Source: Verrucomicrobia bacterium UBA1183 (GTDB lineage Bacteria; Verrucomicrobiota; Verrucomicrobiia; Opitutales; UBA9783). From it: a DNA stretch of 54,551 bases. The notes beneath the pieces are model-generated. The model ran no database searches, was not told where the DNA came from, and was given only the letters and a program-made list of their open reading frames with translations. Numbering within the stretch: the stretch's first letter is position 1; the number at the start of each line of letters is the position of its first letter. The DNA is taken from NCBI GenBank assembly GCA_002309885.1, contig DBYP01000006.1:69792-124342 (forward strand), read 5' to 3'. Positions 24,371-32,728 of the stretch are shown one piece after another. Position numbers and translations under genes: made by a program.

Positions 24371-25105
24371 TTATCCTACATTTCCAAGTACATCAATCGC
24401 TTCACCCAATTCATTATCCCACTGACGAATAGCGATACGATTGGCTTCATGGGCATTAGAAACTTGTATCATTTGAACCATTTCTCGTACCGATGAAACA
24501 TTGCTGTGTTCCAAACACCCCGATTCAAATTTTACATCTTCTGCTTGTTGCACACCTACTAAATTTGCAGGATCATATTCCGCCCCAGGATTTATTTTCA
24601 TTGCATCGGGCAAAGTGAAGGCAACCAAAGCACCGATTTGTTGATCACCTTCAAACACTTGCCCCATTGAGTTGATATAGATGGGATCACCATTATTATT
24701 AGCCTGTATGCTTCCGGCGTTGCCTAAGACAATCCTTCCCTGAGGGTCACACAAATAGCCTTCCGAATTAAAACGGAACGATCCATTGCGTGTAAACGAC
24801 ACCTTTTGCCCATCGAGAGACTGTACTTTGAAGAATCCCTTACCATTCAAGGCAACATCTGTCGGCACTTGCGTATGCTCCAATGTTCCTATAGTTTCGT
24901 TACTATTAAGACGCAAGTGAGGAGTTAGGCTAGCGAATGGTCTTAGCCTTTCGAACTCAACAATCCCATTCTTCTTCCCAATAAATCCTGGAATTCGTTC
25001 TTGAAACCCGGCAGTTGTTACATTCGCCAGGTTGTGCGCGATAACGTCCTGTTGTCTTTCCAAGGCGTGCATCGTTAAAGCATTTTGTTCAATCCCTAAT
25101 TCCAT
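24371..25105 (-). CDS. flgF: Flagellar proximal-rod protein FlgF
   Basis: Rod protein of the FlgF/FlgG family, first gene of the flagellar operon. The 244-residue product starts MELGIEQNALTMHALERQQ and has the motif IAHNLANVTTAGF and the C-terminal SSVREMVQMIQVSNAHEANRIA. A longer frame exists to 25156, but the ATG at 25105 fits the family N-terminus and lies just behind a sigma-54 type promoter whose predicted start is 25108. FlgF is inferred from operon position; FlgG-like paralogue is the alternative. Confidence 0.88.
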   Translation of the reverse strand: MELGIEQNALTMHALERQQDVIAHNLANVTTAGFQERIPGFIGKKNGIVEFERLRPFASLTPHLRLNSNETIGTLEHTQVPTDVALNGKGFFKVQSLDGQKVSFTRNGSFRFNSEGYLCDPQGRIVLGNAGSIQANNNGDPIYINSMGQVFEGDQQIGALVAFTLPDAMKINPGAEYDPANLVGVQQAEDVKFESGCLEHSNVSSVREMVQMIQVSNAHEANRIAIRQWDNELGEAIDVLGNVG

Positions 25106-25119
25106 CAACAACAAATCAA

Positions 25120-25133
25120 GCAGACTTTGTGCC
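25120..25133 (-). promoter_or_regulatory. Sigma-54 type promoter of the flagellar operon
   Basis: On the minus strand TTGGCACAAAGTCTGCTTG: GG (25133-25132) and GC (25121-25120) are exactly 10 bases apart, matching TGGCAC-N5-TTGC with one change. The expected start, near 25108, is 3 bases before the flgF ATG. Sigma-54 control of rod and hook genes is common in bacteria; rpoN itself is not in the window. Confidence 0.65.
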
Positions 25134-25171
25134 AAAATTTTAATCTTGCACGTCATTTTTTCGTTTTACCC

Positions 25172-25200
25172 TTGCACTTTCCTACTTTAATCTTTAACAT
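25172..25200 (+). promoter_or_regulatory. Promoter of glucosaminidase-like gene, leaderless type
   Basis: TTGCAC at 25172-25177, 17-base spacer, TAACAT at 25195-25200, then 6 bases to the ATG at 25207. It diverges from the sigma-54 site of flgF. Confidence 0.5.
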
Positions 25201-25206
25201 GACCTC

Positions 25207-25806
25207 ATGTTGAAGAAGATATTTTTGTGGGTATTTATCCTGCTGTTTCCGGGCATTGTTCTCGCTAAAACACACATAATGGGAAAATCTCACTGCACTG
25301 AACGACAGATGCGTTGCTATCTACTGAAAAAAAATCCCAAAGTGGGTGAAAAATATCTAGGCTATGTTAAATATTTTCTAGAAGAAGGCAAAAAAGAAGG
25401 CGTCCGTGGCGATCTTGCTTTCGCTCAATCGTTGCATGAAACCAACTTTTTCAAGTTTGGTGGCGATGTGAAACCTGCCCAAAATAATTTTGCAGGTCTC
25501 GGAACTACCGGAAATAAAGAACCCGGCTTATCTTTTAAAACCCCACAAGAAGGCATCCGCGCACAAATTCAGCATTTAAAAGCTTATGCTTGCAAGAAAA
25601 AATTAAATCTGCGCTGTGTGGATTCTCGTTTTGAACTTGTAAAAAAACGCGGTTGTGCTCCTTGTATCGAGGATTTATCCGGCCTATGGGCATTCCCAGG
25701 TTACGATCCAAAAACTTATAAATCCTTGTCTGATGCCATCCGACATCGCGACACTTATGGACACAAAATTCAACGCCTTTACAGCGAAATGTGCCAATTG
25801 AGGTAA
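25207..25806 (+). CDS. Secreted glucosaminidase-like peptidoglycan hydrolase
   Basis: The 199-residue precursor has a Sec signal peptide (MLKKIFLWVFILLFPGIVLA) and a single lysozyme-fold domain of the endo-beta-N-acetylglucosaminidase type: GVRGDLAFAQSLHETNFFKFGG with the presumed catalytic Glu in LHET, NNFAGLGTTG, FKTPQEGIRAQIQHLKAYA, and WAFPGYDPKTY. Six or more cysteines in the mature part suggest disulfides. It is divergent from flgF; as the operon's FlgJ lacks its hydrolase domain, this enzyme is a good candidate to open peptidoglycan for the rod. That link is inference. Confidence 0.8.
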   Translation: MLKKIFLWVFILLFPGIVLAKTHIMGKSHCTERQMRCYLLKKNPKVGEKYLGYVKYFLEEGKKEGVRGDLAFAQSLHETNFFKFGGDVKPAQNNFAGLGTTGNKEPGLSFKTPQEGIRAQIQHLKAYACKKKLNLRCVDSRFELVKKRGCAPCIEDLSGLWAFPGYDPKTYKSLSDAIRHRDTYGHKIQRLYSEMCQLR

Positions 25807-25846
25807 ATCCTCTTTCGTTCTCTTTTGGCGCGTGTCGTTAGATTAT

Positions 25847-26012
25847 AAGGGAAATTTTTGAAAAAAGCTTCCCTTGAACCCTCAAAAACGTTTATTTTTT
25901 TGCAGCGATGCTGCAAAATGGCTGGGGTGCAGGGCCGCTGCCCTGCTTTTAAGGAAGTTTGAGGGATTTTTTACAAAAAATCCCTCAAACTTGCAACGTA
26001 GGCACTCCTCTA
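25847..26012 (+). repeat. Four-hairpin repeat, A-B-C-D with a partial terminal repeat
   Basis: Canonical modules. The right end GTAGGCACTCCTCTA (25998-26012) resembles the terminal inverted repeat GTAGGCACACCCTA of the intact element at 42210-42432. It separates two converging genes. Confidence 0.88.
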
Positions 26013-26016
26013 AAAC

Positions 26017-26949
26017 TTATTTCTCTTCTTCCTCGAGCTCATCCGCAACCTGGATGGGAACTTCCAACTCATCAAAGCCCTGAGCCGAAATAAACAAGCT
26101 ACCCTTGCCTGGTTCGCCACCTTCAATGGTAACGTGTGTCGAAGATTCACCTGCAGGGATTCGAACCTCGGGCATAATGACGCTATCCGGAACATCCGTG
26201 GTAACGTTTACATACAAATCGGCATTAAGTGCACAAGAGGTTTCTATAAGCAAATCTGTTTTTTCGCCTTTGCTTATCTCTAAACTCTTTGGGTCGACTG
26301 AAAAACGGCTATTATCCACGAGAAGATTTCCTACGAAATTTTTATCGCCATTGCATAAAGTATAGACTGGATATGTTTTCCCTGCAATAACCGGTGGAAT
26401 TTGGAAAGAAAGCACATTTTCTGAAATATAAGAAGTCGGTGCGTTGTATTCACCCAAAATAACGCGATCGCCTTCCGAAAATCCACGGCCCAAAACCTTC
26501 ATTTCAGCACCAACAGGCCCACGTTCGTTATCTAAACAGAAACAGCACCGTTCCTGAATCTGAAATTCCGACAAGGGCGTTTTTACAACGAAATTTCTCA
26601 ACTTGCCACGGTTATTTTGTTGATAATTCAATTCAAAATAATACTTGGCATTTGTCCTATCCATACCCATGGTGTGATCATAGAAATAAAACGCCGGTGT
26701 TAATGTTTCCATTTGCAAGGGATGACGTTCTCCATCGATAATTAAATCTATCTGAAAACTACCCGGAATAACTCTCGCAGGATCTACATTGCACCGTGTT
26801 GTAAAGCGATACATGTTGGAAGGATTGCGCTGAGCAATCTGTGGCGTTACGTTGGTCAACGTCTGCGAACATCCCGCCAAACTTAATAGTAGCAAACCTT
26901 TGCTAGCTTGAGAAAAAAGAGCTTTTATCATTGGCTTAACACATTTCAT
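26017..26949 (-). CDS. Putative surface or periplasmic lipoprotein, unknown function
   Basis: The 310-residue product has a lipoprotein signal with lipobox LAGC (Cys27 from the first ATG, Cys21 from the ATG at 26931). The middle part (about 150-210: VGAEMKVLGRGFSEGDRVIL, SENVLSFQIPP) looks like an IPT/TIG immunoglobulin-like fold, and the region after 215 has further beta-sandwich character. Two Cys pairs (RCCFC) may form disulfides or bind metal. The acidic end ELEEEEK is unusual. No specific family is recognised. It diverges from hemW. Confidence 0.65.
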   Translation of the reverse strand: MKCVKPMIKALFSQASKGLLLLSLAGCSQTLTNVTPQIAQRNPSNMYRFTTRCNVDPARVIPGSFQIDLIIDGERHPLQMETLTPAFYFYDHTMGMDRTNAKYYFELNYQQNNRGKLRNFVVKTPLSEFQIQERCCFCLDNERGPVGAEMKVLGRGFSEGDRVILGEYNAPTSYISENVLSFQIPPVIAGKTYPVYTLCNGDKNFVGNLLVDNSRFSVDPKSLEISKGEKTDLLIETSCALNADLYVNVTTDVPDSVIMPEVRIPAGESSTHVTIEGGEPGKGSLFISAQGFDELEVPIQVADELEEEEK

Positions 26950-26972
26950 GGCTTATATTTTTAACAATTTTT

Positions 26973-28091
26973 ATGAACTTACAAGCTTTATCTTTAGGTC
27001 TTTACGTCCATGTGCCTTTTTGTTCGAATCAATGCGACTATTGCCATTTTTTTAAAACACGCCCCAGCAAAGATATTTTGAAGCAATATTTGGATAAAAT
27101 AGCAGAAGAAAGCGCTTTTTGGCACAAAGAAATTGGAAGCAGAAGCTATGAGACCATTTTTTGGGGCGGAGGAAGCCCAAGTTGTTTAAGTGAAGGCGAT
27201 TTGCAAACCTTAGCTTCGTTCTGTCCGCGAGATAAAAATCTCAAAGAATGGACCGTGGAAGTTTCACCCAATTCGATTACGCGTGAAAAGCTTCAAACAC
27301 TAAAAGCTCTAGGCGTTACACGTATCTCTATGGGAGTACAAAGTTTTAATCCTGAAACGTTAAAGCGTTTGGGACGTCATCAATCCGCAGAGCAAACCTA
27401 TCAAGCGTACGATTGGATTCGAGAGGTAGGTTTCGAAAACGTCAATTTGGATCTTATTTTCCCTCCAGATTTTTCTGCCCTGGGACAATGGGAACAGGAT
27501 CTAATAACCGCGGTACATCTCAATCCCGAACATTTATCGACTTATTGCCTATCCTATGAAAACGACACAGGCCCTTTTACACCGGAAAAGCATAAAGCGG
27601 TTGATGAAAATAAGGAAGCGGATTTTTATGAATTTACATGGCGTTTCTTGGCGGAACAGGGGTATGAACATTATGAAGTTTCCAACTTTTCCAAACCTGG
27701 CTTTCAATGCTTACATAACATGAATACTTGGCGAATGCAAGAATGGATCGGTTGGGGACCCAGCGCGGCTTCTCAGTACGCTATGCGCCGTTTCCAAAAT
27801 TCATTCGATATGAAAGCTTGGATGGATGACAAACGCATTAACGAAGCTCTATTAAGCGAAGAAATGCTCTACAAAGATTGCCTCATTTTTGGTCTGAGAA
27901 CCTGCCAAGGAGTTGATTTAATCCAATTACAACAACGTTTCCCCAACGCCCCTAAAACACGATACATAAAGCTTTGGGAAACCTTGGCACAAGAGGACCT
28001 GCTCATTTTATCTGACAATTGCATTCGTTGTACCCCCAAAGGCCTTCTATTGGCCGACAGCATCGCCTTAGAAATTTTGTCCGTGGAATAA
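26973..28091 (+). CDS. hemW: Radical SAM haem chaperone HemW
   Basis: HemW-family proteins bind a 4Fe-4S cluster and haem and were long annotated as oxygen-independent coproporphyrinogen oxidase. The 372-residue product starts with YVHVPFCSNQCDYCHF, giving cluster ligands Cys17, Cys21 and Cys24 (CX3CX2C). Other family motifs are WGGGSPS, ISMGVQSFNPETLKRLGRHQ, NLDLIF and YEVSNFSKPGFQCLHN. The real HemN has extra N-terminal sequence that is missing here, so HemW is preferred. Faces mpl across a repeat. Confidence 0.93.
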   Translation: MNLQALSLGLYVHVPFCSNQCDYCHFFKTRPSKDILKQYLDKIAEESAFWHKEIGSRSYETIFWGGGSPSCLSEGDLQTLASFCPRDKNLKEWTVEVSPNSITREKLQTLKALGVTRISMGVQSFNPETLKRLGRHQSAEQTYQAYDWIREVGFENVNLDLIFPPDFSALGQWEQDLITAVHLNPEHLSTYCLSYENDTGPFTPEKHKAVDENKEADFYEFTWRFLAEQGYEHYEVSNFSKPGFQCLHNMNTWRMQEWIGWGPSAASQYAMRRFQNSFDMKAWMDDKRINEALLSEEMLYKDCLIFGLRTCQGVDLIQLQQRFPNAPKTRYIKLWETLAQEDLLILSDNCIRCTPKGLLLADSIALEILSVE

Positions 28092-28100
28092 TTATAACTT

Positions 28101-28327
28101 AAGGGAACTTTTTGAAAAAAGCTTCCCTTGGACCCTCAAAAGCAGGGCAGCGGCCCTGCACCCAAGTCATTTCGCAAAGCTGCTGCCATGCTTTTAAAGG
28201 AGTTTGAGAGATTTTTTGTAAAAAATCCCTCAAACACCCTTAAAACTTTTGCTCTTTTTGCAACGCCGCTGCAAAAAAAGAAAATTTTTGAGGATTTGGG
28301 AGAGGTCTTACAGAAGCGCTCCCCAAA
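28101..28327 (+). repeat. Composite four-hairpin repeat
   Basis: Module order is A-C-(B/C hybrid)-D-B-D. It looks like one copy inserted in another or recombined. It fills the gap between converging hemW and mpl. Confidence 0.8.
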
Positions 28328-28332
28328 ATACG

Positions 28333-29727
28333 TTAAAATTTGTTCAGAAAATCCGAAAGCGGACCATTAGAGAAGCAACAAACGAGCGTTTTGTCGTGAG
28401 TCAGGTGCTCAGCGTTTAATTTAGCTTGCAGATCGTCGTAAGAAGATAAAATACAAACGGAATGCTTCTCGTGTGTCAATTGTTGCGCTATCTCATTAGG
28501 ATTGAGTGCCGCTAAGGTAGGAACAAATTTATCGCTGTAGAGCTTCGATTTCGCAGGCAGCAGCCACACTTCATCGGCAGATTCGAATGCAAACACGGCG
28601 TTGCGTTGAAAATTTTCGGAAGCACTGGTGTTGCAGGCTGGTTCAAAGCAGGCAACGATTTTGTACGCTGGATAGCAATGCCGCAATGACTGTAATGTCG
28701 CATGAATAGCGGTCGGATGATGACCGAAATCCTCCATCAAAATAAAGTTATTGCTTTGCTGCAATACCTTTTGCCGCCGTGCAACGCCGCGGAACTGTTT
28801 TAAAACGCTCGTATCTATATCAGTACCGTTTTCATAACACGCCGCGCACGCCATTGCAATATTTCGCGCATTGAAACTTCCCAGCAAGGATGCCGAAATA
28901 TGCGGAAATGGGCAAATTTCACCTTTGCAAAGATCGAATTGGATACCGGAGCTACTTTCGTCAAAATGGGTAATGCGCCAATCGTTTTGTTCACCGAAAC
29001 CAACCGTAATTACCTGCGTCCAATCGCAAGGCGCCAAAGAGGTTACTGACGGATCATCGCCATTCATCAAAATGCGTCCGTTTTGTGGCACTAAGCGCGT
29101 CAGATGATAAAATGCCCGCTGAACATCTTGCAAATCCCGGAATATATCGGCGTGATCAAACTCCAAGTTGTTGATGATCAGTGTACGAGGTGCATAATGC
29201 AGAAACTTGCTACGTTTATCAAAAAATGCCGTATCGTACTCATCCCCTTCGATGACAAAAGGCGCTTCGCTATTACCCAGATGACAACCGCATTCGAAAT
29301 CCAAGGGCAGACCGCCAATGAGGAACCCCGGTTGAGTTTTCGTTTTTAGCAAATACGCGGTCAATGTGGTCGTCGTTGTTTTCCCGTGCGTGCCGGTAAC
29401 CACCCACATATCGCGTTGATGGAATAGGTGTCTTTCCAAAAAATCCGGGAAGGAATAGAAAGGGAATTTGTGCGTATTTAGCAAAAACTCCATCTCTGGA
29501 TTCCCGCGCGATATCACATTACCCACAATAACAGCATCGGGTGCAATTTCACATAAACGCTCAACATCATAGCCTTGGAATGTCGTTACATCGTTCCGTT
29601 TTAACAGCCCCGCAATCGGATCAAAGAATTTCGTATCACTTCCGCAAATGTTATGCCCCATCTGCCGTAACAATAACGCTACATGCGCCATCGCCGTCCC
29701 ACAAATCCCCATAATGTATAGCTTCAT
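28333..29727 (-). CDS. mpl: UDP-MurNAc:L-Ala-gamma-D-Glu-meso-DAP ligase
   Basis: Attaches the recycled tripeptide L-Ala-gamma-D-Glu-meso-DAP to UDP-N-acetylmuramate in peptidoglycan recycling. The 464-residue product has all Mur ligase parts: N-terminal Rossmann start MKLYIMGICGTAMAHVALLL, the ATP loop VTGTHGKTTTTTL (about 112-124), IEGDEYDTAFFD, NNLEFDHADIF, and a late RxH-like FGHHPTAI segment. The MGICGTAM start and NLEFDHAD motif fit Mpl rather than MurC, though Mpl and MurC are close. Monocistronic. Confidence 0.9.
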   Translation of the reverse strand: MKLYIMGICGTAMAHVALLLRQMGHNICGSDTKFFDPIAGLLKRNDVTTFQGYDVERLCEIAPDAVIVGNVISRGNPEMEFLLNTHKFPFYSFPDFLERHLFHQRDMWVVTGTHGKTTTTTLTAYLLKTKTQPGFLIGGLPLDFECGCHLGNSEAPFVIEGDEYDTAFFDKRSKFLHYAPRTLIINNLEFDHADIFRDLQDVQRAFYHLTRLVPQNGRILMNGDDPSVTSLAPCDWTQVITVGFGEQNDWRITHFDESSSGIQFDLCKGEICPFPHISASLLGSFNARNIAMACAACYENGTDIDTSVLKQFRGVARRQKVLQQSNNFILMEDFGHHPTAIHATLQSLRHCYPAYKIVACFEPACNTSASENFQRNAVFAFESADEVWLLPAKSKLYSDKFVPTLAALNPNEIAQQLTHEKHSVCILSSYDDLQAKLNAEHLTHDKTLVCCFSNGPLSDFLNKF

Positions 29728-29837
29728 CGTAAAAATTTACTGCCTCTTCTCATTTATTATGCTATTTTTGATAAAAATTCAATCCTCAAGAAGAACAAAT
29801 TAGAACCCATCTACATGCGTTAAGACGTTGCGATTTT

Positions 29838-29980
29838 GGGAGATTTTTTGTAAAAGCTCTCCCAAACCCTCTTAAAGCTTTTGCTCTTTTTTTTGCAACG
29901 GCGTTGCAAAATGACTTGGGTGCAGGGCCGCTGCCCTGCTTTTGAGGGTCTAAGGGAAGCTTTTTTCAAAAAGTTCCCTT
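29838..29980 (-). repeat. Four-hairpin repeat with inverted core, D-B-C-A
   Basis: Outer modules D and A are in reverse orientation while the B-C core is in forward orientation. The 366-base gap between mpl and the HAD gene holds this repeat, a promoter, and nothing else I can name. Confidence 0.85.
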
Positions 29981-30053
29981 ATAATTAACTACCTGGTGGA
30001 CACGCGCTGGCATTGAAATATTGTGGGACGTTCAAAAAAATTCTTCAAAAAGC

Positions 30054-30081
30054 TTGTTGAAGTTTTATAAAGCGCTATAAT
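30054..30081 (+). promoter_or_regulatory. Promoter of HAD hydrolase gene
   Basis: TTGTTG at 30054-30059, 16-base spacer, consensus TATAAT at 30076-30081. The ATG at 30094 leaves at most a five-base leader. Confidence 0.6.
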
Positions 30082-30093
30082 TAAACTTGTTTT

Positions 30094-31089
30094 ATGAGTG
30101 GTACGAACATTATAGCATGCATTTGGGATTTTGATAAGACTATTATTCCGGGATTTATGCAGGAAACGCTGTTCAAAGCGTTTAATTTGGATTGCCAAAA
30201 GTTTTGGGATGAAGTGAACGCGCTTCCGCAACGTTATGCGCAGCAAAAAATTTGTGTGACCGAGGATTTTCTTTATCTGAATCACATGCTGACCTACGTT
30301 AAGGAAGGTCTATTACCGGGATTGAACAATGAAAAATTGCGTGAGTTGGGACGGGAATTGCCCATACACAAAGGCTTGCCGGAATTTTTTAAGACGCTAA
30401 AAGATCAAATAGAACAAAACGATGTTTTCAAAAAGCACAACATAAAACTGGAACACTACATCATCAGCTGCGGATTGGCAGAAATGATACGTGGTTCCAA
30501 AATCGCTCCCTACGTGGATGGCATTTTCGGCTGTGAATTCATCGAAGAACCGATGTTACCCGGCTTCCTCTTGCAAGAAAATATGGCATTAAGCAATGAA
30601 ACGAAAGAGATTGCCCAAATCGGTCGCGTTATCGATAATACCTCAAAAACGCGCTACCTGTTTGAAATCAATAAAGGCGTCAATAAGAATCCAAAGATGA
30701 GCGTAAATGCTTCCATCGCGCAAGCAGATCGCCGTATTCCCATCGAAAACATGATTTATATTGCAGATGGCCCCAGCGATATTCCTATGTTTGCGATTAT
30801 TCGAGAACGTGGCGGAAAGACCTTTGCAGTACACGCGCCAGATTCTTTGCAAGATTTTAAACAGAACGATATGCTGCTTCAAAACGGCCGCGTCGATTGT
30901 TATGGGCCGGCAGATTACCGTCCAGGGACACAGACCTACCGTTGGCTGATGATGCACGTTAAAGACATTGCAGAGCGTTTGGTTCAGCAAGAAGAACAAC
31001 AGCTGCAGACGCGCATCTACAATCCGCCTTCTTTCCGGGACAAAGAAAAAGAAAATCCTACCAACCTGCAGATGGCGCTTTTTGATTGA
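30094..31089 (+). CDS. HAD-superfamily hydrolase
   Basis: The 331-residue cytoplasmic protein shows HAD phosphatase motifs: motif I WDFDKTI with nucleophile Asp12 and Asp14, motif II near YIISCG, and motif IV YIADGPSDIPMF with two aspartates. The large insertion between motif I and II (about 30-120) is a cap domain. A charged tail rich in Gln and Glu follows the core. The substrate is unknown; a phosphoserine phosphatase-like role is possible but not supported by specific motifs. Confidence 0.8.
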   Translation: MSGTNIIACIWDFDKTIIPGFMQETLFKAFNLDCQKFWDEVNALPQRYAQQKICVTEDFLYLNHMLTYVKEGLLPGLNNEKLRELGRELPIHKGLPEFFKTLKDQIEQNDVFKKHNIKLEHYIISCGLAEMIRGSKIAPYVDGIFGCEFIEEPMLPGFLLQENMALSNETKEIAQIGRVIDNTSKTRYLFEINKGVNKNPKMSVNASIAQADRRIPIENMIYIADGPSDIPMFAIIRERGGKTFAVHAPDSLQDFKQNDMLLQNGRVDCYGPADYRPGTQTYRWLMMHVKDIAERLVQQEEQQLQTRIYNPPSFRDKEKENPTNLQMALFD

Positions 31090-31115
31090 AAACTTCAAAA
31101 TGTAACTCATTTTGT

Positions 31116-31256
31116 AAGGAAACGCTTGAAAAAAGCTTCCCTTAGACCCTCAAAAACTTTCATAATTTTGCAACGATGTTGCAAAAATGACTCGGGTGCA
31201 GGGTTTCTGTCCTGCTTTTTAGAGGGCTTGGGAGATTTTTTACAAAAAATCCCTCA
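31116..31256 (+). repeat. Four-hairpin repeat, A-B-C-D
   Basis: Slightly eroded C module (GCAGGGTTTCTGTCCTGC). Its last bases CCCTCA provide the TGA stop of the minus-strand gene that follows. Confidence 0.88.
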
Positions 31257-31688
31257 ATACTGCAATTTGGGAATAAATATCGGCTTTTGAGCTTTTTGAT
31301 CTACGATGCGTATAGGCAACGTGCGCTTTGTAGCCCAAACCGGTGTTACTTCCAGCGAAAAATCTTTCTGCGAGGTTGCAATGATTTTATCATCAAGCAA
31401 ATTCGCACCATTGAGGGAAAGATTGGATTTCAAGCGCGAAATGATGCAATTCTCCTCCAAGTTGCCATGCGGTGAAAAATAAGAAAAGTTATTCTTAGTA
31501 TGGATGCAAATCGGCCGAGGATCTAGGACGTCATCATAAGCACTATAATTCGACTTTTTTAAAATCACATCCGAATTTTGCTCAGGAAGCAATAACATTG
31601 GCAATTCTCTAAAAAAAGGGCGCTGCATCAGACCTTTAAAAAAGCATACCAGCAATAACAAAAACAACAGCCAACGTATGTATTTCAT
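31254..31688 (-). CDS. Unknown membrane-anchored protein of the exbBD-like operon
   Basis: The 144-residue product has one N-terminal transmembrane segment (YIRWLLFLLLLVCFF) and a predicted periplasmic part with beta-strand character. It overlaps the exbD-like gene by four bases and is the last gene of the rpmF-to-exbD operon. By position it could be the partner (a TonB- or TolA-like element) of the ExbB/ExbD pair, but it lacks a Pro-rich or long helical spacer, so this is only a guess. Its stop codon comes from the adjacent repeat, so the end may be truncated. Confidence 0.6.
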   Translation of the reverse strand: MKYIRWLLFLLLLVCFFKGLMQRPFFRELPMLLLPEQNSDVILKKSNYSAYDDVLDPRPICIHTKNNFSYFSPHGNLEENCIISRLKSNLSLNGANLLDDKIIATSQKDFSLEVTPVWATKRTLPIRIVDQKAQKPIFIPKLQY

Positions 31689-32122
31689 TGAACGTCCACA
31701 GCGATTTGTACGGCTTTGTACCCATTCGTTCGCGCTTGCTCGGAAATTTTTAAAATATAACCGATCGGTACAGCATCATCTGCCTTCAAAATAAGCGTAT
31801 CTTGTCCATGTTCTCCCTGAAATAATGATGCGACCTGTTGCGAATGAAAGTAACGATGGTTAAAAAATATACGCAAATCTTTGTCGATAACCACCACATC
31901 TTCCGATGGCAACGCGGTATTGTAAGCTAAACTGCTTTTTATTTTAGGTAAATGGAGCTGCACCCCGGGCGGACATACCCACTTCGAACTTAGCAAAAAC
32001 AATCCTAAACCAATAATAATCACATTGATAAACGGACACCAATCCAGATGCAATGCCTTCTCGGTCGCCTCTTCCAGGTGGTTGCGCAAAGCCAATGGCT
32101 CAAAACTATTGGACGTTTTCAT
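31685..32122 (-). CDS. ExbD/TolR-family proton channel subunit
   Basis: Single-span inner-membrane partner of ExbB/TolQ; the pair uses proton flow to move a periplasmic partner. The 145-residue protein has a cytoplasmic N-terminus, one transmembrane helix (about 27-46, FINVIIIGLGLFLLSSKWV), and a periplasmic domain ending in the family pattern VPIGYILKISEQARTNGYKAVQIAV. The transmembrane aspartate usual in ExbD is replaced by an Asn in FINVIIIG or lies just before it (LDWCPF), so proton binding should be examined. Overlaps exbB by 17 bases. Confidence 0.85.
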   Translation of the reverse strand: MKTSNSFEPLALRNHLEEATEKALHLDWCPFINVIIIGLGLFLLSSKWVCPPGVQLHLPKIKSSLAYNTALPSEDVVVIDKDLRIFFNHRYFHSQQVASLFQGEHGQDTLILKADDAVPIGYILKISEQARTNGYKAVQIAVDVQ

Positions 32123-32726
32123 GTGGTTTTTCCAAAAACAACAGCAATTCGTTCGTGGTCCACTCCATATCGAAAATGAGCGCCCGTACGCGTCCCATCA
32201 AGAAATGATAGGCAGCATAAAACAAAAACATTTCCAATAATCCGTAAAACGTTACGCACAGCGCTCCCAAAATATAGAGTGAAAAGCTCGTCAATTGCGT
32301 ATAAGCTTGCAAGGACCCCAATAGCCAAAAGCCTTTCAAAAGGAAAAACACAGTACCTATAAGCCCTAACAACGAAGCTAACAGGCCCATAGCGCGCAAA
32401 GATTCAACGCGTTTCCGAAGCATAGGCAATTCCAACAAAGCCTGGCGTTTTATGGCATTTATAGGCACTTCGGACTTATTTTGAAATGCTACCAATCCCA
32501 CCTTTACCAAACGCGCCACCGCTCCTGGCGTTTCTTCACACAACGTAACCGCCTCCACAATGCGCTGTTTATCAAGCAAATTAAAAATACCCTTCAAAAA
32601 GCTCTCCGGGCGTATCTGCCCTTTATGCAAGAAAAACAAACGTTCGAAAAAGAACACCGCACCCAATATAAACAATACCAACAAAGGGTAAATAAAAGGA
32701 CCGGTTTGCTTTAGGATTTCGAACAT
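32106..32726 (-). CDS. MotA/TolQ/ExbB-family proton channel protein
   Basis: The 206-residue protein has three transmembrane segments: an N-terminal one (about 12-30), and two after residue 125 (LLASLLGLIGTVFFLL and SLYILGALCVTFYGL), with a cytoplasmic loop rich in charged residues between. LLGLIGTV matches the LLGLLGTV hallmark of ExbB/TolQ. The usual Thr-148/Thr-181-type residues in the last helices seem partly kept. It follows the bamD-like gene after two bases. ExbB and TolQ cannot be separated; the outer-membrane assembly neighbour favours a Tol-like role. Confidence 0.87.
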   Translation of the reverse strand: MFEILKQTGPFIYPLLVLFILGAVFFFERLFFLHKGQIRPESFLKGIFNLLDKQRIVEAVTLCEETPGAVARLVKVGLVAFQNKSEVPINAIKRQALLELPMLRKRVESLRAMGLLASLLGLIGTVFFLLKGFWLLGSLQAYTQLTSFSLYILGALCVTFYGLLEMFLFYAAYHFLMGRVRALIFDMEWTTNELLLFLEKPHENVQ

Positions 32727-32728
32727 AC

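Noticed and set aside
30643..31110. Long minus-strand frames opposite the HAD, dapA, mpl and sufB genes
   Set aside because: They are antisense shadows of well-recognised genes, with no regulatory signals and no family resemblance.
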